Positions 16,404 to 24,846 of a DNA stretch of 64,000 nucleotides are shown here, one piece after another. Source of the DNA: Bacteroidales bacterium. GTDB lineage: Bacteria; Bacteroidota; Bacteroidia; Bacteroidales; FEN-979. The number at the start of each line of letters is the position of its first letter. Position 1 is the stretch's first letter. The stretch lies in NCBI GenBank assembly GCA_028706295.1, contig JAQWBQ010000001.1, positions 62,001 to 126,000 on the forward strand, in the 5' to 3' direction. Both the position numbers and the translations under genes were made by a program. Below the pieces are notes generated by a model, which was not told the DNA's origin, ran no database searches, and was given only the letters and a program-made list of their open reading frames with translations.

Positions 16404-17492
16404 CTAATATCCAAGGCTCGCCATATAATCAATGCCAGACTGAAGCATGTCGTAGGTATACAGGTAGTTGTGAATTCCATTGCTTTTATCGTAGTAAGCA
16501 AGCTTATAATTCCAGAATACAGCTAATTGTTTTTGTTTGTACCATTTACCAGTTTTCAGATTATTTGTATTGGTATCAAGCATTCCTGCTACGGCCAATT
16601 TGACCTTCAAGGTTTGGATCATACCGGCAATTTCCGTTTCCTTGCCATTGACGTCAAATGTATTGTTTCCGAGGGAGGAGTGGCATCCCGCTGATTTGCA
16701 ACTGACATTGTTTTTAATTCCTTCTTCTTCATTCGACATCCAGAGGGAATGGCCGCCGACCAGGGCTCCCTGGGCTTGTGCCTGATGACAAGTGGCACAT
16801 GACAATGCATCCTTATGATTTGTCGACCTGAATGCGGATGTTCCAATCTCAAATGCACCCTTAGCGGCGAAAACGACACCTGCCGCTCCATAATGCGGGC
16901 CCCACCGACTGCTGGTAGGTTTCAATGAATCGGTGGTGCTGGAAGGGTTTGTCAGCCAGGGGGAAGTGGTTCGCGGTTGGTGACAACGTGCACAGAGATT
17001 AGATCCTCCACCATCAGCAGCAAGGTCGATCGTAACCGTTTTATCATAACGCGGATTGAATCCTGAAGTGACGATAAGTTCCCAGTCATTGTTTGTGTAA
17101 GTCTTATGGATTTTATGACAAGTGCGGCAATTGATTTGGGCTGCATCATAAACAGGGGCGGCAGTGGTATCGGAACCAGTTGAGGCGCACTCCACAAATC
17201 CCTGACTGGTATGACATGGAGCGCATGAGGTACGGGTGCCTTCAAATGTCGTTTCGCCCAATGAGTGGCGGGAAGCGTCATACTGGAAGATTTTCGTAAC
17301 CAGGCTGTCACTCCAGTTATGGCATTGGGTGCAAGTAGCATTAGCATCTTTACCATTGGTGCCATTAGTACCATCTTTTCCGGCCGGACCGGCTGGTCCC
17401 TGAGGACCTTCCTTCGTGCAGGCCGTGAAAATGATCATTACGACAGAGCACACCAATCCTGCAGTAAAAATCAATTGTTTAATTCTTTTCAT
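16404..17492 (-). CDS. Hexaheme lipoprotein cytochrome with collagen-like linker
   Basis: A 362-residue exported lipoprotein. The signal peptide ends in a lipobox with Cys25. Residues 29-49 are seven Gly-X-Y triplets (GPQ-GPA-GPA and so on), a collagen-like spacer. Then come five CxxCH motifs (CTQCH, CAPCH, CRTCH, CARCH, CATCH) and one CX4CH motif (CKSAGCH). The C-terminal part contains NYKLAYYDKSNGIHNYLY, similar to the heme-ligand region near the end of NrfA-like cytochromes. Acidic or polar residues right after Cys25 are compatible with surface export in Bacteroidota. It is the first gene of the cluster, behind FNR-type boxes. It may be the surface terminal of an electron conduit, or a reductase of unknown substrate. 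Confidence 0.85.
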   Translation of the reverse strand: MKRIKQLIFTAGLVCSVVMIIFTACTKEGPQGPAGPAGKDGTNGTNGKDANATCTQCHNWSDSLVTKIFQYDASRHSLGETTFEGTRTSCAPCHTSQGFVECASTGSDTTAAPVYDAAQINCRTCHKIHKTYTNNDWELIVTSGFNPRYDKTVTIDLAADGGGSNLCARCHQPRTTSPWLTNPSSTTDSLKPTSSRWGPHYGAAGVVFAAKGAFEIGTSAFRSTNHKDALSCATCHQAQAQGALVGGHSLWMSNEEEGIKNNVSCKSAGCHSSLGNNTFDVNGKETEIAGMIQTLKVKLAVAGMLDTNTNNLKTGKWYKQKQLAVFWNYKLAYYDKSNGIHNYLYTYDMLQSGIDYMASLGY

Positions 17493-17557
17493 AATGTTAC
17501 AGTTTTAGTTAATAAACAATTATTCGCTATTCATGTATTGTGCAAATAACATAGAAG

Positions 17558-17565
17558 CAAATGTA
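17558..17565 (-). promoter_or_regulatory. Bacteroidota -7 box for the cytochrome cluster
   Basis: The minus strand reads TACATTTG, a full match to the Bacteroidota -7 consensus TAnnTTTG, about 66 bases upstream of the hexaheme lipoprotein start. No TTTG -33 element is seen at the usual distance. FNR-type boxes lie immediately upstream, consistent with activator-dependent initiation. Confidence 0.6.
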
Positions 17566-17598
17566 TCTAAGAATGCAGGTAATACTATTTGTTACAGC

Positions 17599-17656
17599 GT
17601 GAGATTTACCAAAGAACAACATGATATTTATCAAGGAACACATTGATATATATCAA
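17599..17656. promoter_or_regulatory. Array of FNR-type boxes with 22-base spacing
   Basis: The site at 17643-17656 is TTGATATATATCAA, a perfect match to the FNR/DNR consensus TTGAT-N4-ATCAA. At 17621-17634 lies ATGATATTTATCAA, one mismatch. At 17599-17612 lies GTGAGATTTACCAA, three to four mismatches. All three start exactly 22 bases apart, two helical turns. A further half-site begins at 17661. The array is upstream of the -7 box of the cytochrome cluster and downstream of the Crp/Fnr gene. Confidence 0.75.
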
Positions 17657-17742
17657 TCATTTGATATTGGTAAAATGGAAGGATATTGAACTAATTAATT
17701 AAAAATTCGGATTGCTGGGATCACAAAAATATAGAGAAGAGA

Positions 17743-18438
17743 TCACCCTTTTTCACTAATATGGCGTAGTTGTTTGATATTCAGTATTTCAAGATGATTT
17801 CCATGAAGCGTTAACACACCCTCTTCCTTAAATTCTTTTAAAATCCGTATAGCACTTTCTTTTGACATTCCAGAGAGGTCAGCGAGATCTTGCCTGGTAA
17901 TTGACAATTCAAAAGGATTTTGGCAATAGATTTTTTCGGACAGATAAAAAAGCACATCAGCAATGCGACCGGGCATTTGCTTTTGAGTCAGACTGATCAC
18001 TTGTTCAAAATTGAAAATTGCCTGCAATGACACTCTTTTGATAAACTCATCAGCAAAGTCAGGGTTTTCCCGGATCAGTCTTTTAAATACATTTACATCG
18101 ATCAAACAGGCCGTGCAATCCTCAACGGCTGCCGCAGAATAATGATGCCGGTTGTCAACATATATTCCGGGTCCAAATATATAATCAACGGGTTTCACTA
18201 ATCCCAGGATTAGATTTTTACCATAACCTTCGATGTAAATCTTTACTAATCCTGATGTAATACAGACAAAATACGGAGAGGGGGTACCTTGTTTAAATAT
18301 GATTTCACCTGCCTTGTATACAACCTGAAACTTACTATTACTGATAATGTCAAGTTCGGGATGGCTAAGATGTTTAAATATGGATGATTTGCAATTACAA
18401 TCAACACAGTTTGAAGCAAATGTGTTTTTATTTACCAT
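17743..18438 (-). CDS. Crp/Fnr-family transcription regulator
   Basis: A 231-residue protein with an N-terminal cyclic-nucleotide-binding-type beta roll (about 30-140), a dimer helix, and a C-terminal winged helix (about 165-225) with ITRQDLADLSGMSKESAIRILKEF. The recognition helix keeps Glu and Arg at positions used by FNR and CRP to read TGA half-sites. Near the N-terminus three Cys (residues 11, 14, 16) form CVDCNC, which may bind an Fe-S cluster, though the spacing differs from E. coli FNR; other Cys occur in the beta roll. The gene lies directly upstream of the cytochrome cluster, and perfect FNR boxes lie in its own promoter and in that of the cluster. The signal could be oxygen, NO or redox state. 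Confidence 0.9.
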   Translation of the reverse strand: MVNKNTFASNCVDCNCKSSIFKHLSHPELDIISNSKFQVVYKAGEIIFKQGTPSPYFVCITSGLVKIYIEGYGKNLILGLVKPVDYIFGPGIYVDNRHHYSAAAVEDCTACLIDVNVFKRLIRENPDFADEFIKRVSLQAIFNFEQVISLTQKQMPGRIADVLFYLSEKIYCQNPFELSITRQDLADLSGMSKESAIRILKEFKEEGVLTLHGNHLEILNIKQLRHISEKG

Positions 18439-18470
18439 TCCTTTCTAATAGTTCCCAATTACTGGTTTTA

Positions 18471-18505
18471 CAAATATAGAATAAAATTGATAAAAATCAA
18501 CCAAA
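18471..18505 (-). promoter_or_regulatory. Promoter of the Crp/Fnr gene with embedded FNR box
   Basis: On the minus strand TATATTTG (18471-18478) fits the -7 consensus and TTTG (18502-18505) the -33 element, with 23 bases between. Inside that spacer, at 18487-18500, lies a perfect FNR box, TTGAT-AAAA-ATCAA when read on the plus strand. Binding there should block polymerase, suggesting negative autoregulation. Confidence 0.7.
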
Positions 18506-18584
18506 CAGGGAACATAAATCAATTTTTAAATGAATAGAGGAAGGTGGTTATTCTATTAAATGGAACCTCAGGGAGCGGGAAAAA

Positions 18585-19577
18585 TCAATCTGCCAATCCA
18601 TTCAGTATCAGATATTCAGCAATCTGGACTGCATTGGTGGCTGCTCCTTTTCGAAGGTTATCGGCAACGATGAAGAGGTTCAATGCCTTGTGAATCGATT
18701 CATCTCTCCTGATGCGGCCAACAAAAACGTCGTCTTTTCCCTGGGCAAATAAGGGCATTGGATATATATTTTTTTGTACATCATCCATTACAGAAATACC
18801 CGGAGTATTTTCAAGGTCCTTAATTATTTCAGAAAGATGAAAATCGTTATCAAATTCAATATTAACCGCCTCAGAATGGCCTCCGATTACAGGCACCCGA
18901 ACAATGGTAGCAGTAATTCTGATGGATTGATCATTCAGAATTTTACGGGTTTCATTGACCAATTTGATTTCCTCGGTTGTATAACCATTTTCTTTAAAAG
19001 ACCCGCCATGTGGGATTAGATTCAAATCAATTGGATAAGGATAGGCCATCTCGCCCTTGATACCGCTGCGTTCGTTTTCAAGTTGCCGGACAGCCTTTGC
19101 ACCTGTTCCCGACACGGACTGGTAAGTAGAAACAACAATCCGTCTGATTCTGTATTTTTTATGCAATGGTGCCAGGACTAAGACCATCTGGATGGTGGAG
19201 CAATTGGGATTGGCAATGATTTTATCCTTTGAGGTCAGCACGTGTGCATTGATTTCCGGAACGATTAGTGGAATATTATTTTCCATACGCCAGGCAGATG
19301 AATTATCGATAACGGTAATCCCGGCACGTGCATATCGTGGGGCCCATTCAAGCGAAACGGCTGATCCGGCTGAAAAAATTGCGATTTCTGGCCTTGCAGC
19401 AATTGCCTCTTCATGGGTTCCCACCCTTAGAATTGATTGGTTGAATGCGATGTTATGCCCAACCGACTTGGGAGAGGCAACAGGGATCAACTGGTCGGGG
19501 ATGAAATGATGTTCCTCCAGAACTTTCAGGATTTCTCTTCCGACAAGCCCGGTAGCGCCAATAACCGCAAGTTTCAT
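18585..19577 (-). CDS. asd: Aspartate-semialdehyde dehydrogenase
   Basis: A 330-residue NADP-dependent enzyme that reduces beta-aspartyl phosphate to aspartate semialdehyde, the branch point to lysine, diaminopimelate, threonine and methionine. The N-terminal Rossmann motif is AVIGATGLVGREIL. The catalytic Cys is in IANPNCSTIQMVL, and the proton-transfer His in VPVIGGHSEAVNIEF. The frame extends 36 codons further upstream, but MKLAVIGATG at 19577 is the start, since enzymes of this family begin with this strand and a -7 box lies at 19618-19625. The gene stands alone between the Crp/Fnr gene and a divergent secreted-protein gene. Confidence 0.95.
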   Translation of the reverse strand: MKLAVIGATGLVGREILKVLEEHHFIPDQLIPVASPKSVGHNIAFNQSILRVGTHEEAIAARPEIAIFSAGSAVSLEWAPRYARAGITVIDNSSAWRMENNIPLIVPEINAHVLTSKDKIIANPNCSTIQMVLVLAPLHKKYRIRRIVVSTYQSVSGTGAKAVRQLENERSGIKGEMAYPYPIDLNLIPHGGSFKENGYTTEEIKLVNETRKILNDQSIRITATIVRVPVIGGHSEAVNIEFDNDFHLSEIIKDLENTPGISVMDDVQKNIYPMPLFAQGKDDVFVGRIRRDESIHKALNLFIVADNLRKGAATNAVQIAEYLILNGLAD

Positions 19578-19617
19578 AACACCAGGATAAGAACTCATAA
19601 TTTGGGGGATAATAGAC

Positions 19618-19625
19618 CAAAGATA
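19618..19625 (-). promoter_or_regulatory. -7 box upstream of asd
   Basis: The minus strand reads TATCTTTG, matching TAnnTTTG. A start of transcription a few bases downstream would leave a leader of roughly 35 bases before the ATG at 19577. A TTTG lies 14 bases further upstream, closer than usual. The position supports the shorter asd start. Confidence 0.5.
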
Positions 19626-19722
19626 GAATAAAACGGAGACAAAGGAGAATATTGTACCGGATATAAAAAAAAGAGCCGGGAGCATTACTTTTTAGTTCTT
19701 CTGACGATAAACCCTTAAAACC

Positions 19723-22308
19723 ATGAAAACAATATTCCTGATATTTTGTTTTTTACCAATTTTGGTGAATGCTCAAATCAACGATGGATTTTCAGATGGA
19801 AATTTTTCGGAAAATCCTTCCTGGACAGGGAATACCGACGATTTCGAAATTAATCAACAGTTACAATTACAACTTAAGTCTTCAGGAAGTGATACCTCTG
19901 TTTTATTTACCAGAAATAACCGTATACAAGAAACGGAATTAAATTGGTGGATGAAACTATCGTTTAATACTTCTGCCAATAATTATGCGAGAATCTATTT
20001 TGTTGCTGATACCCATGAAGTTAATAAAATCAGCCGGGCTCTTTATCTTCAGGTAGGGGGGGGTGATGATTCTGTTTCGGTTTATAGCCAGATCAACAAT
20101 TCCTGTAAAAAAATTCTTTCCGTCCCCGTGTACAAAACAGACAACAGTGTTAATTATTTAAGAATAAAAATTATATCTCTGGATCAGGGAATCTGGAATG
20201 TGTATATTGACACCACCGGTGGATCCAGTTTTTTTACCGCTGGAACTTTTACTGATAGTACTTTTCATGACACACATTGGTTTGGTTTCTTTTGCAAGTA
20301 CACTTCAAGCAATGCAGCTAAGTTCTATTTTGATGATGTATATGCAGGTCCGGTCCAGCGCGATACCATTTGCCCCAAAATCATATCGACCGAAATGCTC
20401 AACAATAAAGAGCTGGAAATCAATTATTCTGAGATACCCGAAAAAAATGCGGCTGAAAACCCCAAGCACTATGTAATCGCATCATGCGGTGAAAACCCCG
20501 TGAAAGTCATCCAAATTCAGGATAGGCCTTCCACTGTATTGCTGACCTTTAACAGGATATTGCCTGAGCGGACCTGTGATTCTTTGAGGGTTAACGATCT
20601 GAAAGATATTTCAGGCAATGAAATCCATGATACTATTATAAGATTTTGTTGTTTTCATCCATTGGTTCATGAAATTTTAATAAACGAAATACTGGCAGAT
20701 CCCGATCCCGTTGTAGGACTTCCCGAGGGTGAATTTATTGAATTGTACAATACGACTTTGTTTCCTGTATCCATGAAGGACTGGTCTCTTTCTTTTGGGA
20801 ACAACAAAAAGATTTTTTCTTCAGTTCAAATAGAACCCCTGGGTTATCTAATTATTGCAAAAGATTCAGCCTACCTTAGTTATGGAAGATGTTCCTGGTT
20901 GTTCACATCTTCTTCTTCCGTTTCAAATGAAGGTACACAGCTGGTACTGAGAGACCCGGAACAAAGGATTATTCATACAATTAAATTCGATCCGGACTGG
21001 TATCAGGAGTCGTTGAAGTCGGAAGGCGGGTGGTCGCTAGAAATGAAAGATCCGGGAAATCCCTGTGGGTGTTCTGATAACTGGTCCTTCTCCAAACATC
21101 CCCTTGGCGGTACCCCCGGGAGTCAAAATTCCGTTTTCCAAAACCAACCAGATGAAATCATACCCTATTTGACCGAAGCTTTTATAAGAGACACAAACCT
21201 TATGGAAGTGAGATTTTCGGAATCAATGGACAGTATTTCATTACTCAAAAATAAAATACTCATTACCGAACCAGAAGAATTTATTCCAGAGGATCTCCAT
21301 TTAGTGTCCCCTTCTTATCAATCAGTCATCTTAAGATTTCAAAAAAACTTTGATACCGGCATTGTATATCAAATCAAAACGGATCCCGGTTTAATGGATT
21401 GCGCAGGAAACAGTATCGATGAATCAAAAGCAATTCGATGTGCCCTGCCGAATCGGGTTGAAAAAAACGACCTTGTTATCAATGAATTTCTTCCGGATCC
21501 TTTTTCCGGAGGTGACCGGTTTGTTGAGTTGTACAACAGATCGGAAAAAGTCATCAACCTGGAATCACTGATCATATCTGATGAAGATACTATCAGGAAT
21601 ATCCTAAACGGAGGGCATCCTGTCGAGCAACAGGGAAGTCTGTTATTCCCGGGCGAATATCGGGTGCTGACCTCCAGCAGCAGAAATATTCAACAGAATT
21701 ACTGGTGTCCGAATCCTGAAAATTTCACTCAAATGGCATCATTCCCCATTTTTAGAGATGATTCAGGAACTCTTGTTCTGGCAAGGAAGTGGGATCAACT
21801 GGTAATTGACCGGGTGAAGTATAATTCGGATATGCATTTTCCGTTGTTAATCTCACATGAGGGAGTTTCACTTGAACGGTATCATCCTGACCGGCCATCG
21901 GGGGAATTCGCAAACTGGCACTCCTCAGCTGAAACAAATGGTTATGCAACACCGGGATACTTAAATTCTCATCGATATCAAACGGAAAATTCGGCCATTG
22001 AAATAGAGGTTCTTCCAACGGTATTCTCTCCGGATAATGATGGATTTAATGATCTTTTATCACTCACCCTAAGAAATATCCGACCTGACCAACCCGTCAC
22101 GATCACCATTTTTGATCAACGGGGCAGACAGATAAAACATTTGGCCAATAATATTCTGCCTGCCGAGTCCGCTGTTTTCATATGGGATGGGACAACGGAC
22201 GATCGTCAAAAGGCAGCGATTGGTATTTATCTGGTGCACCTGGAATTCACCGCCGAAGATGGAACCCCGAAATCCTTAAAAAAAGCCGTTATCCTTGCGG
22301 GAATTTAA
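19723..22308 (+). CDS. Secreted lamin-tail protein with T9SS type B sorting domain
   Basis: An 861-residue protein with a signal peptide (MKTIFLIFCFLPILVNAQ). Residues about 20-210 form a concanavalin-like beta domain. Two lamin-tail-type domains follow (around 325-430, with INEILADPDPV and EFIELYNT, and around 585-690, with INEFLPDPF and RFVELYNR), each preceded by Ig-like strands. The C-terminal 90 residues (VFSPDNDGFND, VTITIFDQRGR, WDGTTDDRQKAAIGIYLV) are the gliding-motility-associated (CHU_C) sorting domain that directs export through T9SS. The protein is expected on the cell surface or outside. Its ligand is unknown. The 3' end overlaps the convergent comF-like gene by four bases. Confidence 0.88.
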   Translation: MKTIFLIFCFLPILVNAQINDGFSDGNFSENPSWTGNTDDFEINQQLQLQLKSSGSDTSVLFTRNNRIQETELNWWMKLSFNTSANNYARIYFVADTHEVNKISRALYLQVGGGDDSVSVYSQINNSCKKILSVPVYKTDNSVNYLRIKIISLDQGIWNVYIDTTGGSSFFTAGTFTDSTFHDTHWFGFFCKYTSSNAAKFYFDDVYAGPVQRDTICPKIISTEMLNNKELEINYSEIPEKNAAENPKHYVIASCGENPVKVIQIQDRPSTVLLTFNRILPERTCDSLRVNDLKDISGNEIHDTIIRFCCFHPLVHEILINEILADPDPVVGLPEGEFIELYNTTLFPVSMKDWSLSFGNNKKIFSSVQIEPLGYLIIAKDSAYLSYGRCSWLFTSSSSVSNEGTQLVLRDPEQRIIHTIKFDPDWYQESLKSEGGWSLEMKDPGNPCGCSDNWSFSKHPLGGTPGSQNSVFQNQPDEIIPYLTEAFIRDTNLMEVRFSESMDSISLLKNKILITEPEEFIPEDLHLVSPSYQSVILRFQKNFDTGIVYQIKTDPGLMDCAGNSIDESKAIRCALPNRVEKNDLVINEFLPDPFSGGDRFVELYNRSEKVINLESLIISDEDTIRNILNGGHPVEQQGSLLFPGEYRVLTSSSRNIQQNYWCPNPENFTQMASFPIFRDDSGTLVLARKWDQLVIDRVKYNSDMHFPLLISHEGVSLERYHPDRPSGEFANWHSSAETNGYATPGYLNSHRYQTENSAIEIEVLPTVFSPDNDGFNDLLSLTLRNIRPDQPVTITIFDQRGRQIKHLANNILPAESAVFIWDGTTDDRQKAAIGIYLVHLEFTAEDGTPKSLKKAVILAGI

Positions 22309-22991
22309 ATAATGGCGGCTGCAATACAAACGACACCGACCCGGACGCCCGGGATTTGGTTTAAGGTATGAATACATGATTCGAGTGTGGCACCGGTTGT
22401 CACAACATCGTCGACCAGAAGTAGATATTTATTCTCAAACGGGCGGGAATTTTTCAATATAAAGATTTCATTTACATTCAAGTACCGGTTAAATCTTGAT
22501 TTTCGGGTTTGGGTTCCCGTATTGGAAGACCTCAATAACAAAGAATGGTTGACTGGAATCCGCATTGAATCCGATAATCCCATGCCGAACACCTCACTTT
22601 GATTGTATCCCCTTTGCATATATTTTTTCTTATGTAGCGGAACCGGGATGATATAATCAGCATATTTATAATGGATGTCATCCTTAAGAATTTCGCCGTA
22701 GAGTTTTCCCAGAAAAGTACCGATTTCCTTTTTACCCTTGTATTTCAGCTGATGGATTAAATGCTGGACTTTACTTCCTTTATTGAAAATCAGGAAGGCG
22801 GTAGCCTGATCAATTCTTTCCCTGCCCCAGAACAAGCGGGAAACAGGATTATCATTATCCAGGTGAAAACCGGATTTTGGTAAATGATACAGGCAGAGAC
22901 CACAGAGGACCTTCTCGTGGCGCCATAGATTATTGCCACATCCCGCACAGATCCGAGGGAAAACCAGTCCGATAAAATCATAAATCCACAA
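22305..22991 (-). CDS. comF: ComF-family phosphoribosyltransferase-like protein
   Basis: A 228-residue protein with an N-terminal zinc-finger-like region (CAGCGNNL then CGLC, residues 15-33) and a C-terminal type I phosphoribosyltransferase fold whose PRPP motif is LLLVDDVVTTGAT (about 190-202). The conserved HKKKYMQRGYNQSEV segment is also present. In naturally competent bacteria ComFC helps DNA uptake; in many others the role is unclear. The frame begins at a TTG and no ATG is close, so the exact start is uncertain. It diverges from the ABC ATPase gene at 23077. Confidence 0.88.
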   Translation of the reverse strand: MWIYDFIGLVFPRICAGCGNNLWRHEKVLCGLCLYHLPKSGFHLDNDNPVSRLFWGRERIDQATAFLIFNKGSKVQHLIHQLKYKGKKEIGTFLGKLYGEILKDDIHYKYADYIIPVPLHKKKYMQRGYNQSEVFGMGLSDSMRIPVNHSLLLRSSNTGTQTRKSRFNRYLNVNEIFILKNSRPFENKYLLLVDDVVTTGATLESCIHTLNQIPGVRVGVVCIAAAII

Positions 22992-23053
22992 GCGATGTTT
23001 ACGGGTTAATCAGAGATTTGATTAAAAGTTAATTTCAATTCGGAAAAAACCTG

Positions 23054-23061
23054 TAGGTTTG
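23054..23061 (+). promoter_or_regulatory. -7 box upstream of the ABC ATPase gene
   Basis: TAGGTTTG fits TAnnTTTG. It covers an in-frame TTG at 23059, which therefore cannot easily be the start codon. It supports the GTG at 23077, giving a leader of about ten bases. Confidence 0.5.
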
Positions 23062-23076
23062 ATAAAATTTTTTGTA

Positions 23077-24774
23077 GTGTTCGCTTCGCCGGTTTTACGT
23101 GTTCAGGATCTCTGTATTTCTTTTTGTCATGGGAATAAGCCAGCCTCTAATGTTGTTGATCACTTTTCATTCACCATCAGGCCCCGGGAGACTGTTGCCA
23201 TGGTGGGAGAGTCAGGATCCGGTAAAACCGTTTCGGCACTTGCTATCCTGAAATTAATTTCCCAACCACCGGCGTCGATCAACTCGGGAAAAATTCTATT
23301 CAGACAAGCAGATGAGACATTCATTGACTTGTTGGGACTTGGTCCTGAAAAGTTACAAAACATCAGAGGAAAATCGATTTCCATGATTTTTCAGGAACCA
23401 ATGTCATCCCTGAATCCCGTTTTTACGTGTGGTGATCAGGTTGCAGAGAGCCTGAGAATTCACTTGAATTTTACTGCGAAAGATGCCTATTATAAAGTTT
23501 TAGACTTGTTTGAGGAAGTAAGGTTACCAAGACCGGCTGAAATTTTTAGTGCATATCCGCACGAACTTTCCGGGGGCCAGAAACAACGGGTGATGATCGC
23601 TATGGCAATATCCTGTAATCCGACCCTTCTTATTGCTGATGAGCCGACAACTGCCCTGGATGTGACAGTTCAGAAGACCATTTTAGAACTTTTAAGGCAA
23701 TTGCAGGAGCGACGGGGTATGAGCATCCTGTTTATAACTCATGATCTCGGATTGGTTTCCGGTTTTGCCGACCGTATCATCGTGGTACATAAAGGCCGGA
23801 TCGTTGAAATGGGAACGGTGACGGATATTTTCCGGCATCCCGAAGCCACTTACACACAAGGATTGTTAGCTTGTAGGCCTCCTTTGAATAGTCGATTGAC
23901 CAGGCTTCCTACTGTAAATGATTTTATTAACGGAAAGTTTGTCACCGGGCAATCGGTCATCATGCCTGATCAACGTGAAAAACATCATCAGCAAATATAT
24001 TCCAAGAAGCCAGTACTGAAGATAGAGCATCTCGGGAAAAAATTCGGGAAACACCAGGTGCTTCATGACGCATGTCTTGAAGTATACCAGGGAGAAACCC
24101 TGGGTATTGTCGGGGAATCGGGCAGCGGAAAAACAACGCTTGCGCGTGTTGTACTTGATCTGATTCCTTCCAGTGCGGGACGGGTATTCTTTGATAATAC
24201 AGATATCACAAAGATTACACTGAAAATCAGGAAAAAATTCCGGAAAGAATTCCAGATCATCTTTCAGGATCCATATGCTTCGTTAAATCCAAGATTAACC
24301 GTAGGTGAAGCCATACTGGAGCCGATGAAGGTGCATGGTCTTCATGGGAATCAGGCTGTAAGGAGAGATAAAGTTGTGGAATTGTTGGAAATGGTCGGCC
24401 TTACACGGGATATTTATAACCGCTATCCACACGAATTCTCAGGGGGTCAGCGTCAGCGGATATGCATTGCCAGGGCTCTTGCTGTGGAGCCCCGTCTGAT
24501 TATTTGCGATGAGTCTGTCTCTGCATTGGATGTTTCAGTACAAGCTCAGGTATTAAATCTCCTGAATGATCTGAAGAGAGATTTTGGGTTGACCTATATT
24601 TTTATATCACATGATCTTGCCGTTGTTAAATATATGTCAGATCGCATTATTGTCATGCAGAACGGATCGATCGTGGAAATGGGGGAGGCCGATGTCGTGT
24701 TTGGGAATCCGAAATCAGCCTATACACGGGATTTACTTAATGCAATTCCAGGGAAGATCCCTGCAATGTTGTAA
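23077..24774 (+). CDS. Fused oligopeptide/dipeptide ABC transporter ATPase (DppD-DppF type)
   Basis: A protein of about 565 residues with two complete ABC ATPase domains in tandem. The first has Walker A GESGSGKT, signature LSGGQKQR and Walker B LLIADEPT. The second has Walker A GESGSGKT, signature FSGGQRQR and Walker B LIICDES. The pair corresponds to the separate DppD and DppF ATPases, as in YejF or GsiA, which power uptake of peptides. No ATG is available near the N-terminus; GTG at 23077 is chosen because a -7 box overlaps the earlier TTG at 23059. No permease or binding-protein genes are adjacent, so the transmembrane partners must lie elsewhere. Confidence 0.9.
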   Translation: MFASPVLRVQDLCISFCHGNKPASNVVDHFSFTIRPRETVAMVGESGSGKTVSALAILKLISQPPASINSGKILFRQADETFIDLLGLGPEKLQNIRGKSISMIFQEPMSSLNPVFTCGDQVAESLRIHLNFTAKDAYYKVLDLFEEVRLPRPAEIFSAYPHELSGGQKQRVMIAMAISCNPTLLIADEPTTALDVTVQKTILELLRQLQERRGMSILFITHDLGLVSGFADRIIVVHKGRIVEMGTVTDIFRHPEATYTQGLLACRPPLNSRLTRLPTVNDFINGKFVTGQSVIMPDQREKHHQQIYSKKPVLKIEHLGKKFGKHQVLHDACLEVYQGETLGIVGESGSGKTTLARVVLDLIPSSAGRVFFDNTDITKITLKIRKKFRKEFQIIFQDPYASLNPRLTVGEAILEPMKVHGLHGNQAVRRDKVVELLEMVGLTRDIYNRYPHEFSGGQRQRICIARALAVEPRLIICDESVSALDVSVQAQVLNLLNDLKRDFGLTYIFISHDLAVVKYMSDRIIVMQNGSIVEMGEADVVFGNPKSAYTRDLLNAIPGKIPAML

Positions 24775-24846
24775 GGCCTTGTTTATAGATAGTTCCGAGG
24801 TCACGGCCCTCAACCACTTATTCAGTATAAAATTAATTTCGGTGTC

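Noticed and set aside
23059..23076. TTG start for the ABC ATPase gene
   Set aside because: The codon falls inside a -7 promoter box; the GTG at 23077 gives a more usual N-terminus.
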